From: Streptomyces griseocarneus
Lineage (GTDB): Bacteria; Actinomycetota; Actinomycetes; Streptomycetales; Streptomycetaceae
NCBI RefSeq assembly: GCF_014655595.1
Contig: NZ_BNBL01000004.1
Coordinates: 62,001-126,000 of the forward strand
Direction: 5' to 3'
Length of the DNA: 64,000 bases
Shown here piece by piece: positions 18,618-27,493 of this stretch. Made by a program: the position numbers and the translations under genes. The stretch's first letter is position 1. Each line of letters starts with the position of its first letter. Below the pieces are notes generated by a model that worked only from the letters and a program-made list of their open reading frames with translations, searched no databases and was not told the DNA's origin.

Positions 18618-18949
18618 GGGCGTGACCTCTGATCTGAGTGCGGGAGGAAAGAGGCGTGGGCTGTGCGGCCCCGAGCCTACGAAAGCGCCGCCCGGGCCGG
18701 TACCGGCACTGTGTCGCACCGCCCGCCGCGCACGCGGACACAATGCCGGGCGCCCGCGGCGGCCGCGGGATCACGCAAATCGCCGTACGGGAAATCCCAA
18801 TTCGACGGCATTCGCCTGCTACGGTCCTTTGCGGTTGCAGTTTGGTACCCATTTGTCTTGTGCGCCTGAGGTCCGCGACCTCGGGCGCACTTGCGTTTTT
18901 CACCGGGCGTGTGAAATTCCCTCGCACGCCCCCTCATAAGGAGATCGGC
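18618..18949. other. divergent intergenic region with long cold-shock leader
   Basis: These 332 bases separate the aminotransferase (minus) from the cold-shock gene (plus). The half nearest the cold-shock gene is relatively AT-rich and contains the leader hairpin annotated separately. No ORF with Streptomyces-like codon use is seen. Confidence 0.6.
18860..18890 (+). promoter_or_regulatory. terminator-like leader hairpin of cold-shock gene
   Basis: Fourteen-pair stem (13 Watson-Crick, one G-U): left arm GTGCGCCTGAGGTC, loop CGC, right arm GACCTCGGGCGCAC. It is followed by TTGCGTTTTT, the best T-run seen in the window. It ends 59 bases before the cold-shock start and points towards it. The structure looks like an intrinsic terminator inside a leader, or the end of a short leader RNA. 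Confidence 0.65.
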
Positions 18950-19153
18950 TTGGCTACCGGCATCGTGAAGTGGTTCAACTCGGAAAAGGGCTTCGGCTTC
19001 ATCCAGCAGGACGGCGGCGGAGCCGACGTCTTCGCCCACTACTCCAACATCGTCAGCCAGGGCTACCGGGAACTCCAGCAGGGCCAGAAGGTGACGTTCG
19101 ACATCACGCAGGGCCAGAAGGGCCCGCAGGCGGAGAACATCCTTCCGGCCTGA
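18950..19153 (+). CDS. cold-shock protein, CspA family
   Basis: Single OB-fold nucleic-acid chaperone of 67 residues. RNP1 (KGFGFIQQ) and RNP2 (DVFAHYSNI) motifs and the start [12 protein letters not shown] are canonical. TTG at 18950 is chosen because AAGGAG lies 6 bases upstream and the product then has exactly the family length; TTG starts occur in Streptomyces csp genes. It binds single-stranded RNA or DNA and removes RNA secondary structure. Preceded by a terminator-like leader hairpin, suggesting control at RNA level. Confidence 0.95.
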   Translation: MATGIVKWFNSEKGFGFIQQDGGGADVFAHYSNIVSQGYRELQQGQKVTFDITQGQKGPQAENILPA

Positions 19154-19288
19154 CGACCGGGGCCCGGGGCCGCTGCGGCGGCCGCCCGGAGCCGGGGCCG
19201 GGGCCGCACTTGCGCCGTGCGGATACCCGGCCCTTTGCCGTGCCGCTATTCTCCCCGCGACGAAACATGGGGGAAGGAGGGCACCGGC

Positions 19289-20989
19289 ATGGAAGACCTG
19301 TCGCCGGAAGACCCGCGAGAACTCGGCGCCTATCGCCTGCTGGGCAGGCTGGGGGCCGGAGGCATGGGCCGGGTCTACCTCGCCCGCTCCGACCGGGGAC
19401 GCACGGTCGCGGTCAAGCTGATCCAGCCGGAACTCGCGGGCCAGGAGGAGTTCCGCCGCCGCTTCCGCCAGGAGGTGCGCGCCGCCCGGCGGGTGGGCGG
19501 CGAGTGGACCGCGCCCGTGCTCGACGCGGACACCGACGCCGCCGTGCCCTGGGTCGCCACCGGCTACATCGCCGGCCCCTCGCTGCGCCAGGTCGTCGAC
19601 ACCGACTACGGCCCGCTGCCCGAGCGGTCCGTGCGCATCCTCGGCGCCGGGCTCGCGCGCGCCCTGCAGGCGATCCACGCCGCGGGGATCGTCCACCGCG
19701 ACCTCAAGCCCTCCAACGTCCTGATCACCCTCGACGGCCCGCGCGTCATCGACTTCGGCATCGCCCGCGCCCTGGAGACCGTCACCGACGGCGGCCTGAC
19801 CCGCACCGGGGCGGCCGTCGGCTCGCCCGGCTTCATGTCGCCCGAGCAGGTGCGCGGCGCCCAGGTCACCCCGGCCAGCGACGTCTTCTGCCTCGGCTCG
19901 GTGCTGGCCTACGCGGCCACCGGCAGGATGCCGTTCGGCACGGCGGACAGCGGCGTGCACGCGCTCATGTACCGCATCGCCGAGGAGGAGCCGGACCTCA
20001 CCGGGGTGCCGGACACGCTGCGGCCGCTGATCTCCGCGTTCCTGGTCAAGGACCCCGCGCGGCGGCCCACGCCGGAGGAGGTCCTCGAGCGCACGGGCGT
20101 GGAGGACCTGCTGCCCGACCTGAGGACCGCCGAACCGTGGCTGCCCGGCGGGCTCGTCGCCCAGCTCGGCCGGCACGCCGTCCAGCTGCTCGACGTCGAG
20201 AGCCCGGCCGCCCGCCCGGCCGCCGAACCGATACCTCCGGCCTCCCCCGAGCCGCCCACGCGGGTCGAGCCGTGGGACGCGCGCCCCGCCGAGCCGCCCA
20301 CCGTCACCGCGCCCGGCGCCGGCCCGCTGCCGCCGCCCGCGCCCGGCACCGGCTACGGCTACCCCGGCCCGTACGGCCCCTCGCCCTACGGCCTTCCCGC
20401 ACCGCCGCCGTCCCGCTCGAAGGCGCCCTACGTGCTGGCCGCCGTCATCGCCACGTGCCTGCTCGCGGGCGGCGGGACGGTGTTCCTGCTCAACCGCCAC
20501 ACCCAGGACGACGCGCGCTCCCCGGACCCCGCGCCGACGCCCTCCACGTCCGCCCGCGGCTCGTCGTCCGCAGCGTCCGGGCCGCCCACGGCCGGGCCGA
20601 CGACACCGGCCGGCACGAGCCCCACGCCGGCCACCGGGGCGAGCACGTTCCTCGGCACCTGGCAGTCGAGCTTCGGCAGCGGCTCGCGCGTCAACACCCG
20701 GACCATCACCATCTCCGGGGGCTCGGCCGCCGACGTCACCATCGACGGAAGCGGCGTCCTGGACGACGGCACCTCCTACGTCTGCACGTGGCACGCGACC
20801 GCCGGCGGCGGCACCGGCGGGACCCCGATGCACGTCGGTCCCTCCAGCGTCACCCGGGCCATGCCCAAGTCGGCCTGCCAGCCGGGCTCGTCGTCCGACC
20901 TGGTCCTGCTCCCGGACGGCAGGATGCGGCGCGACTTCTCCGACTCCGGCACGAAGGACGCGTCGCTCGTCTACCGCAAGATCTACTGA
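19289..20989 (+). CDS. membrane-anchored serine/threonine protein kinase
   Basis: Hanks-type kinase of 566 residues. Glycine loop GRLGAGGMGRVYLA, ATP-binding Lys about 43 (VAVKLI), catalytic HRDLKPSNVLI with Asp about 138, DFGIAR at about 155, and an activation segment GSPGFMSPEQV. A Pro/Ala-rich linker follows, then one membrane span (APYVLAAVIATCLLAGGGTVFLL), a Ser/Thr/Pro stalk, and an extracytoplasmic beta-rich domain of about 120 residues (TFLGTWQSSFGSG to SLVYRKIY) with two cysteines. There are no PASTA repeats. ATG at 19289 has GGAAGGAGG upstream. It probably senses a cell-surface signal; targets are unknown. Confidence 0.93.
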   Translation: MEDLSPEDPRELGAYRLLGRLGAGGMGRVYLARSDRGRTVAVKLIQPELAGQEEFRRRFRQEVRAARRVGGEWTAPVLDADTDAAVPWVATGYIAGPSLRQVVDTDYGPLPERSVRILGAGLARALQAIHAAGIVHRDLKPSNVLITLDGPRVIDFGIARALETVTDGGLTRTGAAVGSPGFMSPEQVRGAQVTPASDVFCLGSVLAYAATGRMPFGTADSGVHALMYRIAEEEPDLTGVPDTLRPLISAFLVKDPARRPTPEEVLERTGVEDLLPDLRTAEPWLPGGLVAQLGRHAVQLLDVESPAARPAAEPIPPASPEPPTRVEPWDARPAEPPTVTAPGAGPLPPPAPGTGYGYPGPYGPSPYGLPAPPPSRSKAPYVLAAVIATCLLAGGGTVFLLNRHTQDDARSPDPAPTPSTSARGSSSAASGPPTAGPTTPAGTSPTPATGASTFLGTWQSSFGSGSRVNTRTITISGGSAADVTIDGSGVLDDGTSYVCTWHATAGGGTGGTPMHVGPSSVTRAMPKSACQPGSSSDLVLLPDGRMRRDFSDSGTKDASLVYRKIY

Positions 20990-21015
20990 GGACGGGCGGA
21001 CGACGGGCATACGCC

Positions 21016-21048
21016 GGCGCCCCGGTGGCGATGAGCCACCGGGGCGCC
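21016..21048. terminator. bidirectional terminator, kinase / purA
   Basis: Fourteen-bp perfect arms GGCGCCCCGGTGGC and GCCACCGGGGCGCC around GATGA, between the convergent kinase and purA genes. Confidence 0.88.
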
Positions 21049-21060
21049 GTGCACGCGCGC

Positions 21061-21102
21061 GTGCCGCTTGCGATGTGCCGCTTGCGGCGTGCCGCTTACG
21101 AG
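21061..21102. repeat. three tandem 14-bp units at the 3' end of purA
   Basis: Units GTGCCGCTTGCGAT, GTGCCGCTTGCGGC and GTGCCGCTTACGAG follow each other exactly. The last unit overlaps the purA stop codon. Likely a local slippage duplication. Confidence 0.75.
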
Positions 21103-22382
21103 AGGAAGGAGTTGATCTCGATCGTCTCGGTGCGGCCCGGGCCGACGCCGATCGCGGAGATCGGCGCGCCGGACATCTCCTCCAGCGCCTTCACGTACGC
21201 CTGCGCGTTCTTCGGCAGGTCGGAGAAGGTCTTGGCCTTGGTGATGTCCTCGGACCAGCCCGGCAGCATCTCGTAGATCGGCTTCGCGTGGTGGAAGTCG
21301 CTCTGGCTGTAGGGCAGCTCCTCGACGCGCTTGCCGTCGATCTCGTAGGCCACGCAGACCGGGATCTGCTCCCAGCCGGTGAGGACGTCGAGCTTGGTGA
21401 GGAAGAAGTCCGTCAGGCCGTTGACGCGGGTGGCGTAGCGGGCGATGACCGCGTCGAACCAGCCGCAGCGGCGGTCACGGCCGGTGGTCACACCGCGCTC
21501 GCCGCCGATCGTGCGCAGCGCCTCGCCGTCCTTGTCGAACAGCTCGGTCGGGAACGGGCCGGCGCCGACGCGGGTGGTGTACGCCTTGAGGATGCCGATC
21601 ACGCGGCTGATCTTCGTCGGGCCCACGCCCGCACCCGTGCAGGCGCCGCCCGCGGTCGGGTTGGAGGAGGTGACGAAGGGGTACGTGCCGTGGTCGACGT
21701 CCAGCAGCGTGCCCTGGCCGCCCTCGAAGAGGACGACCTTGCCCTCGTCGATGGCGTTGTTGAGGATCAGCGTGGTGTCGGCGACGTACGGCTTGATCTG
21801 CTCGGCGTAGCCCAGCAGCTCCTCGACGATCTGACCGGCCTCGATGGCGCGGCGGTTGTAGAGCTTCGCCAGGATCTGGTTCTTGAAGTCGAGAGCGGCC
21901 TCGACCTTCTGCTCCAGGATCGACTCGTCGTACAGGTCCTGGACGCGGATGCCCACGCGGTTGATCTTGTCCGCGTAGGTCGGGCCGATGCCGCGGCCGG
22001 TGGTGCCGATCTTCCGCTTGCCGAGGAAGCGTTCCGTCACCTTGTCGACCGTCGTGTGGTACGGCGTGATCAGGTGAGCGTTACCGCTGATCAGCAGCTT
22101 CGACGTGTCGACGCCGCGGTCGTTCAGCCCGCTCAGCTCGGAGAGCAGGACCGCCGGGTCGACGACGACACCGTTGCCGATGACCGGGGTGCACCCCGGC
22201 GAGAGGATTCCGGAAGGGAGGAGATGCAGCGCGTATTTCTGGTCACCCACGACGACCGTGTGGCCGGCGTTGTTGCCACCTTGGTAGCGCACCACGTAGT
22301 CGACGGATCCACCGAGCAGGTCGGTGGCCTTTCCCTTGCCCTCGTCACCCCACTGAGCACCGAGCAGCACAAGTGCGGGCAC
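21096..22382 (-). CDS. purA: adenylosuccinate synthetase
   Basis: Converts IMP, aspartate and GTP to adenylosuccinate, the first step to AMP. The 428-residue product has the GTP-binding start [52 protein letters not shown], the [19 protein letters not shown] region and a C-terminal [11 protein letters not shown]. Length is normal. GTG at 22382 is preceded by GGAAGGGG. It is monocistronic and divergent from a diacylglycerol-kinase-like gene. Confidence 0.97.
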   Translation of the reverse strand: MPALVLLGAQWGDEGKGKATDLLGGSVDYVVRYQGGNNAGHTVVVGDQKYALHLLPSGILSPGCTPVIGNGVVVDPAVLLSELSGLNDRGVDTSKLLISGNAHLITPYHTTVDKVTERFLGKRKIGTTGRGIGPTYADKINRVGIRVQDLYDESILEQKVEAALDFKNQILAKLYNRRAIEAGQIVEELLGYAEQIKPYVADTTLILNNAIDEGKVVLFEGGQGTLLDVDHGTYPFVTSSNPTAGGACTGAGVGPTKISRVIGILKAYTTRVGAGPFPTELFDKDGEALRTIGGERGVTTGRDRRCGWFDAVIARYATRVNGLTDFFLTKLDVLTGWEQIPVCVAYEIDGKRVEELPYSQSDFHHAKPIYEMLPGWSEDITKAKTFSDLPKNAQAYVKALEEMSGAPISAIGVGPGRTETIEINSFLS

Positions 22383-22558
22383 AGGCGTACACCCCTTCCG
22401 GGCGGGGCATGTCCAACGTGCACAGGTGGCGGAAGCCCGCGTGAATCGGGCGTTCACCACTGCTAGAGCCGTCGAACCGGTGCCCCGGATAGACGAAGCC
22501 CCTGGCGCAACAGCGACAGGGGCTCTTGCACCGAGAGATTACCTGAGGAAGGACGAAG

Positions 22559-23506
22559 GTGTCGGCTGCAGACCCGACCGGAGCGCAGCTGCTCGTCGTC
22601 ATCGACCCGGCCGCCAGGCGCGTGGACGGCGAGTCCACGCGGATCGCGCGGGACGTGTTGTGCGCAGGAGCGGTGGCCAAAATCTGCCTCCCGAACGGCC
22701 CGGAGGAGGTCGCGCGGGCCGTCGCCAGACGCGGGCGCCGCCGGACCGTCGTCATCGGCGACGACCGCGCCCTGCTGCGCGTCGTCGGCCTGCTGCACCG
22801 GCGCCGCGAGCTGGCCGTGGCGCCGCTGGCCTGGGTGCCGGTGGGCGCGCTCCCGGCGGTGTCGGTGGCGCGGGTGCTCGGCGTGCCGCTCAGTGCCGTC
22901 GCGGCCGCACGCGCCGTTCTGGACGGCGTGGAGCGGCGGCTGGGGCTTCTGGCCGATGACAGCGACGGCGTCGTCCTGGGGGGCCTGTGGGTGCCCGCGG
23001 GGGCCACTCACCGGGCCGCGCCCCACGTCCCCGCCGCCGGCGCCCGGCGCGGCCGCTTCCCCGCCGGGGCCGAGGCCGGGCCGGCCGGTGGCGGCGGGGA
23101 CGGTGCGGGTGGTGCGAGCGGTGCGGGTGGTGCGGGCGGGGCGGGCCATCAGTCGTGGTGGTCGCCGGCCGCGCGGACCGCCCGCACGGCCCTGACCCTG
23201 CTGTCCGGCCCCGGCGGGCGGCACACGCTGCCCTCCTGCACGCGGCTGCGGGTCGAGGCGGACGGGGTGCTGCTGGCGGACCTCGACCGGCCCGTCGGGC
23301 GTGTCGCGGTGTCGGCGGTGGAGGGGCTGGCCGAGGTCGTCGTGCAGCAGCGTTCGGGGGACGAGCCGGTACGGGCCCGCGCCCGCGCGGTCACCGTCTC
23401 GGGCCCGGACTTCCGCTACCGCGCGGACAACCGCATCCGCGGCCCGGTGCGCACGCGCACCTGGACCGCACACCCGGAGGCCTGGCGGCTGACCCTGCCG
23501 CGCTAG
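22559..23506 (+). CDS. diacylglycerol-kinase-like protein
   Basis: Protein of 315 residues with an N-terminal region laid out like the DAGK catalytic domain: LLVVIDPAARRVDG at the start, a GDDRALLRVVGLLHRR segment in place of the usual GGDGT loop, and APLAWVPVGALPAVSVARVLGVP resembling the GTxNDFAR region. The canonical GGDGT and NDFAR motifs are not intact, so lipid-kinase activity is doubtful. A Gly/Ala-rich linker follows, then a C-terminal beta-rich half (LRVEADGVLLADLDRPVGRV) like DAGK accessory domains. GTG has a strong GAGGAAGGA site. No membrane segment. Function is unproven. Confidence 0.65.
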   Translation: MSAADPTGAQLLVVIDPAARRVDGESTRIARDVLCAGAVAKICLPNGPEEVARAVARRGRRRTVVIGDDRALLRVVGLLHRRRELAVAPLAWVPVGALPAVSVARVLGVPLSAVAAARAVLDGVERRLGLLADDSDGVVLGGLWVPAGATHRAAPHVPAAGARRGRFPAGAEAGPAGGGGDGAGGASGAGGAGGAGHQSWWSPAARTARTALTLLSGPGGRHTLPSCTRLRVEADGVLLADLDRPVGRVAVSAVEGLAEVVVQQRSGDEPVRARARAVTVSGPDFRYRADNRIRGPVRTRTWTAHPEAWRLTLPR

Positions 23507-23535
23507 GGGGTGTCCGACGGGCCGGTGCGGGGGCG

Positions 23536-24201
23536 TCAGCCGCCCGGGGTGACCAGGCCGGCCTCGTAGGCGAAGACCGCGGCCTGGGTGCGGTCGCGCA
23601 GGCCCAGCTTCACCAGGATGCGGCTGACGTGCGTCTTGACCGTGGACTCGGCGACCACGAGCCCCTCGGCGATCTCGGAGTTCGAGCGGCCCTGGGCGAC
23701 CAGGACCAGCACCTCGGTCTCCCGCTCGGTGAGGTCGCCGACGCGCTCCTGGGTGGGCGCCTTCGGCGCGCCCAGCCGGGAGAACTCCTGGATCAGGCGC
23801 TTGGTGACCGTGGGCGCCAGCAGGGCCTCGCCGGCGGCCACGACCCGCACCCCGTCGGCGAGCTGCCGGGCGGAGGCGTCCTTGAGCAGGAAGCCGCTGG
23901 CCCCGGCCCGCAGCGCCTGGTAGACGTACTCGTCCAGGTCGAAGGTGGTCAGCACCAGCACCTTGGCGTCCGCGTCGGCGGCGACGATCTCGCGGGTCGC
24001 GTCCAGGCCGTTGAGCTCCGGCATGCGGATGTCCATCAGGACGACGTCGGGGCGCAGGGCGGCGACCTGCGCGAGCGCCTGGCGGCCGTCCACGGCCTCG
24101 CCGACGACCTCGATGTCGGGCTGGGCGTTCAGGAGCACCGAGAAGCCCTCGCGGACCATCATCTGGTCGTCGACGATCAGGACGCGTATGGGGGCGCTCA
24201 C
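23536..24201 (-). CDS. response regulator, NarL/LuxR type
   Basis: Regulator of 221 residues. The receiver carries IVDDQMMVREGF, phosphoacceptor Asp in VVLMDIRMPELNG, Thr in VLVLTTFD and Lys in FLLKDA. The C-terminal LuxR helix-turn-helix has LTERETEVLVLVAQGRSNSEIA and VKTHVSRILVKLGLRDR. It overlaps the kinase stop by four bases, so kinase and regulator are coupled. Targets are not evident. Confidence 0.94.
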   Translation of the reverse strand: MSAPIRVLIVDDQMMVREGFSVLLNAQPDIEVVGEAVDGRQALAQVAALRPDVVLMDIRMPELNGLDATREIVAADADAKVLVLTTFDLDEYVYQALRAGASGFLLKDASARQLADGVRVVAAGEALLAPTVTKRLIQEFSRLGAPKAPTQERVGDLTERETEVLVLVAQGRSNSEIAEGLVVAESTVKTHVSRILVKLGLRDRTQAAVFAYEAGLVTPGG

Positions 24202-25478
24202 GCGGCGGCCCCGCCCGGGGCGGCGGGGGCCGCGACGGGCAGGAAGGCCACGACCTCGTAGCCGCCCTCGTCGGTGGCCCCGTCCGTCATGTCGCCGCCG
24301 AGCATGGCGACCCGCTCGCGCATGCCGAGGACGCCGTGGCCGGCCCCCGGCGAGGGCTTGGCCAGCCGGTCCGGGCGACCGTTGACCACGCGCAGGCCGA
24401 GCCCGCCGAGGACGTACGACACCTCGACGCGGGCCTGGGCGCCCGGCGCGTGGCGCAGGACGTTGCTGAGCGCCTCCTGGACGATCCGGTAGGCCGAGAG
24501 CTCCACGCCCTGCGGCAGGGGGCGCACCGCCCCGGTCGTCACGTGCTCGACGGCCAGCCCGGCCGCGCGGACGTTGTCGATCAGCGAGGGGAGCGCGTCG
24601 AGGGTGGGCTGCGGGGCCTCGGGGCCGGCGAAGGCGTCGGGGTTCTCCGACCGTACGACGCCCAGGACGCGGCGCAGCTCGGTCAGGGCGGCGACGGCGT
24701 TCTCCCGGATGGTCTGGAACGCGGCGGCCAGCTCCGGCGGGGTGTCCTGGACGCGGTAGGGCGCGGCCTCGGCCTGGATGGCGACGACGGACATGTGATG
24801 GGCGACCACGTCGTGCAGCTCGCGGGCGATCGTCGTGCGCTCCTCGAGCACGGTGCGCCGGGAGCGTTCCACCTCGGTGACGGCGGCCTGCGCGGCGACC
24901 TGCTGCTTGGACTCGCGCAGGCCGCGGACGGCGGCGACGACGAAGAGCACGACGGCGGACAGCAGGGTCATCCCGTACACGGCGGAGTCGTACTCGTGGC
25001 CGCGCACCGCGCCGAGGAACACCCCCAGGGCGGCCGTCAGCAGCCACATCCACGCGGCCGCGCGCGGCCGGGTGCGGATCGTGACGATCACCATCACCGC
25101 GAGGTGCGAGACGAACCCGGACGGCGTCCACGGGGCGGGGACGAACAGGACGCCGGTGACGAACACCGCGCCCAGCGACAGCCACCACGCGCCGGCCGGC
25201 CGCAGGAGCGTCGTCAGCAGCGGCGCGCCCGCGAGCAGCGCGAGCAGCACGCCGCCCGCGCTGGGTTCGTAGGCCAGCGCCGCGAGCATGACCATGCCGG
25301 TGAACGCGATGACGGCGGCGTGCGGAAGCCACCGGACGTACCGCCCGCGCTCGCCGCCGAGCGGTGGCAGGGGCCGGAAGGCGAACGGGTCGGTGAACAG
25401 GTCCTGGCGTATGCCCTCGAGGGCACTCTTGGCGATGCGCATCTCGCTGCGCAGCCCGTTCGTCTCATACGTGTCCAT
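24198..25478 (-). CDS. sensor histidine kinase, HisKA_3 type
   Basis: Membrane kinase of 426 residues. The N-terminus is a cytoplasmic segment of about 60 residues, followed by about five hydrophobic helices (AVIAFTGMVMLAALAY, VLLALLAGAPLLTTLL, WLSLGAVFVTGVLFV and others), a coiled linker, the H-box TIARELHDVVAHHMSVVAIQ and HATPase motifs VQEALSNVLRHAPG and GAGHGVLGMRERV. ATG at 25478 gives MDTYETNG; an in-frame GTG four codons upstream is possible. A 16-bp palindrome lies 17 bases before the start. Signal unknown. Confidence 0.91.
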   Translation of the reverse strand: MDTYETNGLRSEMRIAKSALEGIRQDLFTDPFAFRPLPPLGGERGRYVRWLPHAAVIAFTGMVMLAALAYEPSAGGVLLALLAGAPLLTTLLRPAGAWWLSLGAVFVTGVLFVPAPWTPSGFVSHLAVMVIVTIRTRPRAAAWMWLLTAALGVFLGAVRGHEYDSAVYGMTLLSAVVLFVVAAVRGLRESKQQVAAQAAVTEVERSRRTVLEERTTIARELHDVVAHHMSVVAIQAEAAPYRVQDTPPELAAAFQTIRENAVAALTELRRVLGVVRSENPDAFAGPEAPQPTLDALPSLIDNVRAAGLAVEHVTTGAVRPLPQGVELSAYRIVQEALSNVLRHAPGAQARVEVSYVLGGLGLRVVNGRPDRLAKPSPGAGHGVLGMRERVAMLGGDMTDGATDEGGYEVVAFLPVAAPAAPGGAAA

Positions 25479-25494
25479 CACGTCATCAACGGTA

Positions 25495-25510
25495 GGCACG
25501 CGCGCGTGCC
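25495..25510. promoter_or_regulatory. 16-bp palindrome before histidine kinase gene
   Basis: GGCACGCGCGCGTGCC is a perfect palindrome 17 bases before the kinase start codon. It could be an operator, for example for its own response regulator, but alternating GC sequences of this kind also arise by chance in a GC-rich genome. Confidence 0.35.
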
Positions 25511-25534
25511 CACGCGTCCGCACGGATGAGGATC

Positions 25535-25572
25535 TGCGGGGGTCCGTCTCAAGTACTACGCGGACCCCCGCA
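25535..25572 (-). terminator. terminator of the kynurenine operon
   Basis: Twelve-bp perfect arms TGCGGGGGTCCG and CGGACCCCCGCA around 14 bases, immediately after the hydrolase stop on the minus strand. It insulates the operon from the histidine kinase gene. Confidence 0.85.
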
Positions 25573-25577
25573 GCCCC

Positions 25578-26303
25578 CTAGCCGTGGATCGCCGCCAGCA
25601 GGGCCCGGTACGCGGGCGTGCCCGGCGTGACGGGGGCGTAGTGGCCGGTGCCGGCCAGCGGGCGGAAGGCGACGGCGGGGGCGTACGCGGCGTAGGCCGC
25701 CGAGAAGGCCACCGGCACCTCCCGGTCCTCGTCGCCGTGCAGCAGCGTGACCGGCACGGCCGGCGGCGGCAGCCGCATGGGGTCGGCCGCCGCCTCGTCG
25801 GCGGGCCCGACGAGGCCGGCGACCGCGCCCTCGCTCAACCGCAGGGCCCGGGCGCGTGCGAGGTCGGCGACGGGGGCGAGCGCCACCACGCCGTCCAGGT
25901 GCGCCGCCGCCGGCCCGGAGGCCAGCCACAGGGCGAGGTGGCCGCCCGCGGAGTGGCCGGCCACGACGTGCCGCTCGGCGGCCGGGCCGCCGGTGTCCGT
26001 GCCGACGGCCCGGGCGACGTCGTCGAAGGTCGCCGGCCAGCCGCCCCCGCCGCCCACGCGCCGGTATTCCGCCAGGGCGACCCGCAGCCCCTCCCCCGCC
26101 AGCGCGGCGGCCAGCGGCGCGAGGTGACGGCGGTCGTACGCCTCGCGCCAGAAGCCGCCGTGCAGCAGCGTGACCCGGGTCGCGGCGCCGGGCGGGCCGT
26201 AGAAGTCGACCACCTGGCTCGGGTGCGGGCCGTAGGCCGCCGTCGCGTCCGGCGGCACGTACGGCAGGCCGAACAGCGCCGTCTCCTCCTGTCCGGCGGT
26301 CAC
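25578..26303 (-). CDS. alpha/beta hydrolase, probable kynurenine formamidase
   Basis: Protein of 241 residues with the HGGFW oxyanion motif (TLLHGGFWREAYD) seen in animal/yeast-type arylformamidases and the nucleophile elbow VVAGHSAGGHLALW. Late Asp (LLHGDEDREVPV) and His (LAGTGHYAP) complete a triad. It would convert N-formylkynurenine to kynurenine and formate. GTG at 26303 overlaps the kynureninase stop by four bases, so it belongs to the tryptophan-degradation operon, and that context is the main support for the substrate. It is unlike the metal-dependent KynB family, hence no symbol. Confidence 0.82.
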   Translation of the reverse strand: MTAGQEETALFGLPYVPPDATAAYGPHPSQVVDFYGPPGAATRVTLLHGGFWREAYDRRHLAPLAAALAGEGLRVALAEYRRVGGGGGWPATFDDVARAVGTDTGGPAAERHVVAGHSAGGHLALWLASGPAAAHLDGVVALAPVADLARARALRLSEGAVAGLVGPADEAAADPMRLPPPAVPVTLLHGDEDREVPVAFSAAYAAYAPAVAFRPLAGTGHYAPVTPGTPAYRALLAAIHG

Positions 26304-27493
26304 GCGCCCAGCACCTCTCCCAGGACGCGGGCCGCCCGCTCGGCGTCGGCGAAGCCGGTGTAGAGCGGGGTGAAGCCGAAGCGCAGCACGTCCGGGCGGC
26401 GGAAGTCGCCGACGACGCCCCGGCGGACGAGCTCGGCCATGACCTCTTCCGCGCCGGTGGCACAGCGCAGGGAGACCTGGCTGCCGCGTTCGGCGTGCGC
26501 GAGGGGCGTGACGGGCTCGGCCCGCCCCTCGGGCACGTACGCCGCGACGCAGCGCAGGAAGAAGTCGGTCAGGGCCAGGCTCTTGGCCCGTACGGCCGTG
26601 ATGTCGACGCCGTCCCAGACGTCGAGCGCGGCCTCCAGGGCGAGCAGGGAGAGGATGTCGGGCGTGCCGACCCGACCGCGCGCGGCGCCGTCGGCGGGCT
26701 CGTAGGCGGCCGACATGCCGAAGGGGTCGGCGTGGGAGTTCCAGCCGGGCAGCGGCGAGTCGAAGCCTGCCTGGAGGTCGCGGCGGACGTAGAGGTAGGC
26801 GGGCGAACCGGGGCCGCCGTTGAGGTACTTGTACGTGCAGCCGACCGCGAAGTCCACGCCGTTCGCGTCGAGCGCGACCGGCAGCGCGCCGGCGCTGTGG
26901 CACAGGTCCCACACGACGCGGGCCCCGGCGGCGTGCACGGCGGCGGTCGTGCCGGGCAGGTCGTGCAGCCGGCCGGTGCGGTAGTCGACGTGGTTGACGA
27001 GCGCGACGGCGGTGCGGGGGCCGGCCGCGGCGGCCGTGTCCGCGGCGTCGACGGCCCGGACGCGGCAGCCTGTCAGGCGGGCGGCGGAGGCGGCGATGTA
27101 GCCGTCGGTGGGGAAGGTCGCCGCGTCGACGAGGATCTCGTCGCGGCCCTCCCCGGCCAGGCGGACGGCCGCGACAACGGCCTTGAAGACGTTGACGCTT
27201 GTCGAGTCGCCGGCCACCACCTGGCCCGGCGCGGCGCCGACGAGCCGGGCGATCCGGTCGCCCACCCGCTCGGGCGCCGTCCACCACCCGGACTCGGTCC
27301 ACGACCGGATGCGCAGGCGTCCCCATTCCCGCTCGACGACGTCGGAGAGACGTCCGGCGACGGAGCGCGGCAGGGCGCCGAGGGAGTTGCCGTCGAGGTA
27401 GACCGTGTCGTCGTCCAGGACGAACTCGGCGCGCTTGGCGCGCAGTCCGTCCGCGGCGTCCAGCGCCAGGGCCTCGTGCGTGAGGTCAGACAT
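26300..27493 (-). CDS. kynU: kynureninase
   Basis: PLP enzyme of 397 residues that cleaves kynurenine to anthranilate and alanine. Motifs: VYLDGNSLGALPRSV at the N-terminus, VVAGDSTSVNVFKAV at the phosphate pocket, LVNHVDYRTGRLHDL, ARVVWDLCHSAGALPVAL with the PLP aspartate, and the lysine in AVGCTYKYLNGGPGSPAYLYV. All are characteristic of kynureninase. It starts within the last codons of the dioxygenase gene (8-bp overlap) and overlaps the downstream formamidase by four bases. Confidence 0.96.
   Translation of the reverse strand: MSDLTHEALALDAADGLRAKRAEFVLDDDTVYLDGNSLGALPRSVAGRLSDVVEREWGRLRIRSWTESGWWTAPERVGDRIARLVGAAPGQVVAGDSTSVNVFKAVVAAVRLAGEGRDEILVDAATFPTDGYIAASAARLTGCRVRAVDAADTAAAAGPRTAVALVNHVDYRTGRLHDLPGTTAAVHAAGARVVWDLCHSAGALPVALDANGVDFAVGCTYKYLNGGPGSPAYLYVRRDLQAGFDSPLPGWNSHADPFGMSAAYEPADGAARGRVGTPDILSLLALEAALDVWDGVDITAVRAKSLALTDFFLRCVAAYVPEGRAEPVTPLAHAERGSQVSLRCATGAEEVMAELVRRGVVGDFRRPDVLRFGFTPLYTGFADAERAARVLGEVLGA

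Noticed and set aside
22497..22524. Hairpin AGCCCCTG/CAGGGGCT between purA and the diacylglycerol-kinase-like gene, as a possible riboswitch or attenuator
   Set aside because: Only 8-bp arms, no T-run, and no recognisable ligand-binding core; could be chance in GC-rich DNA.
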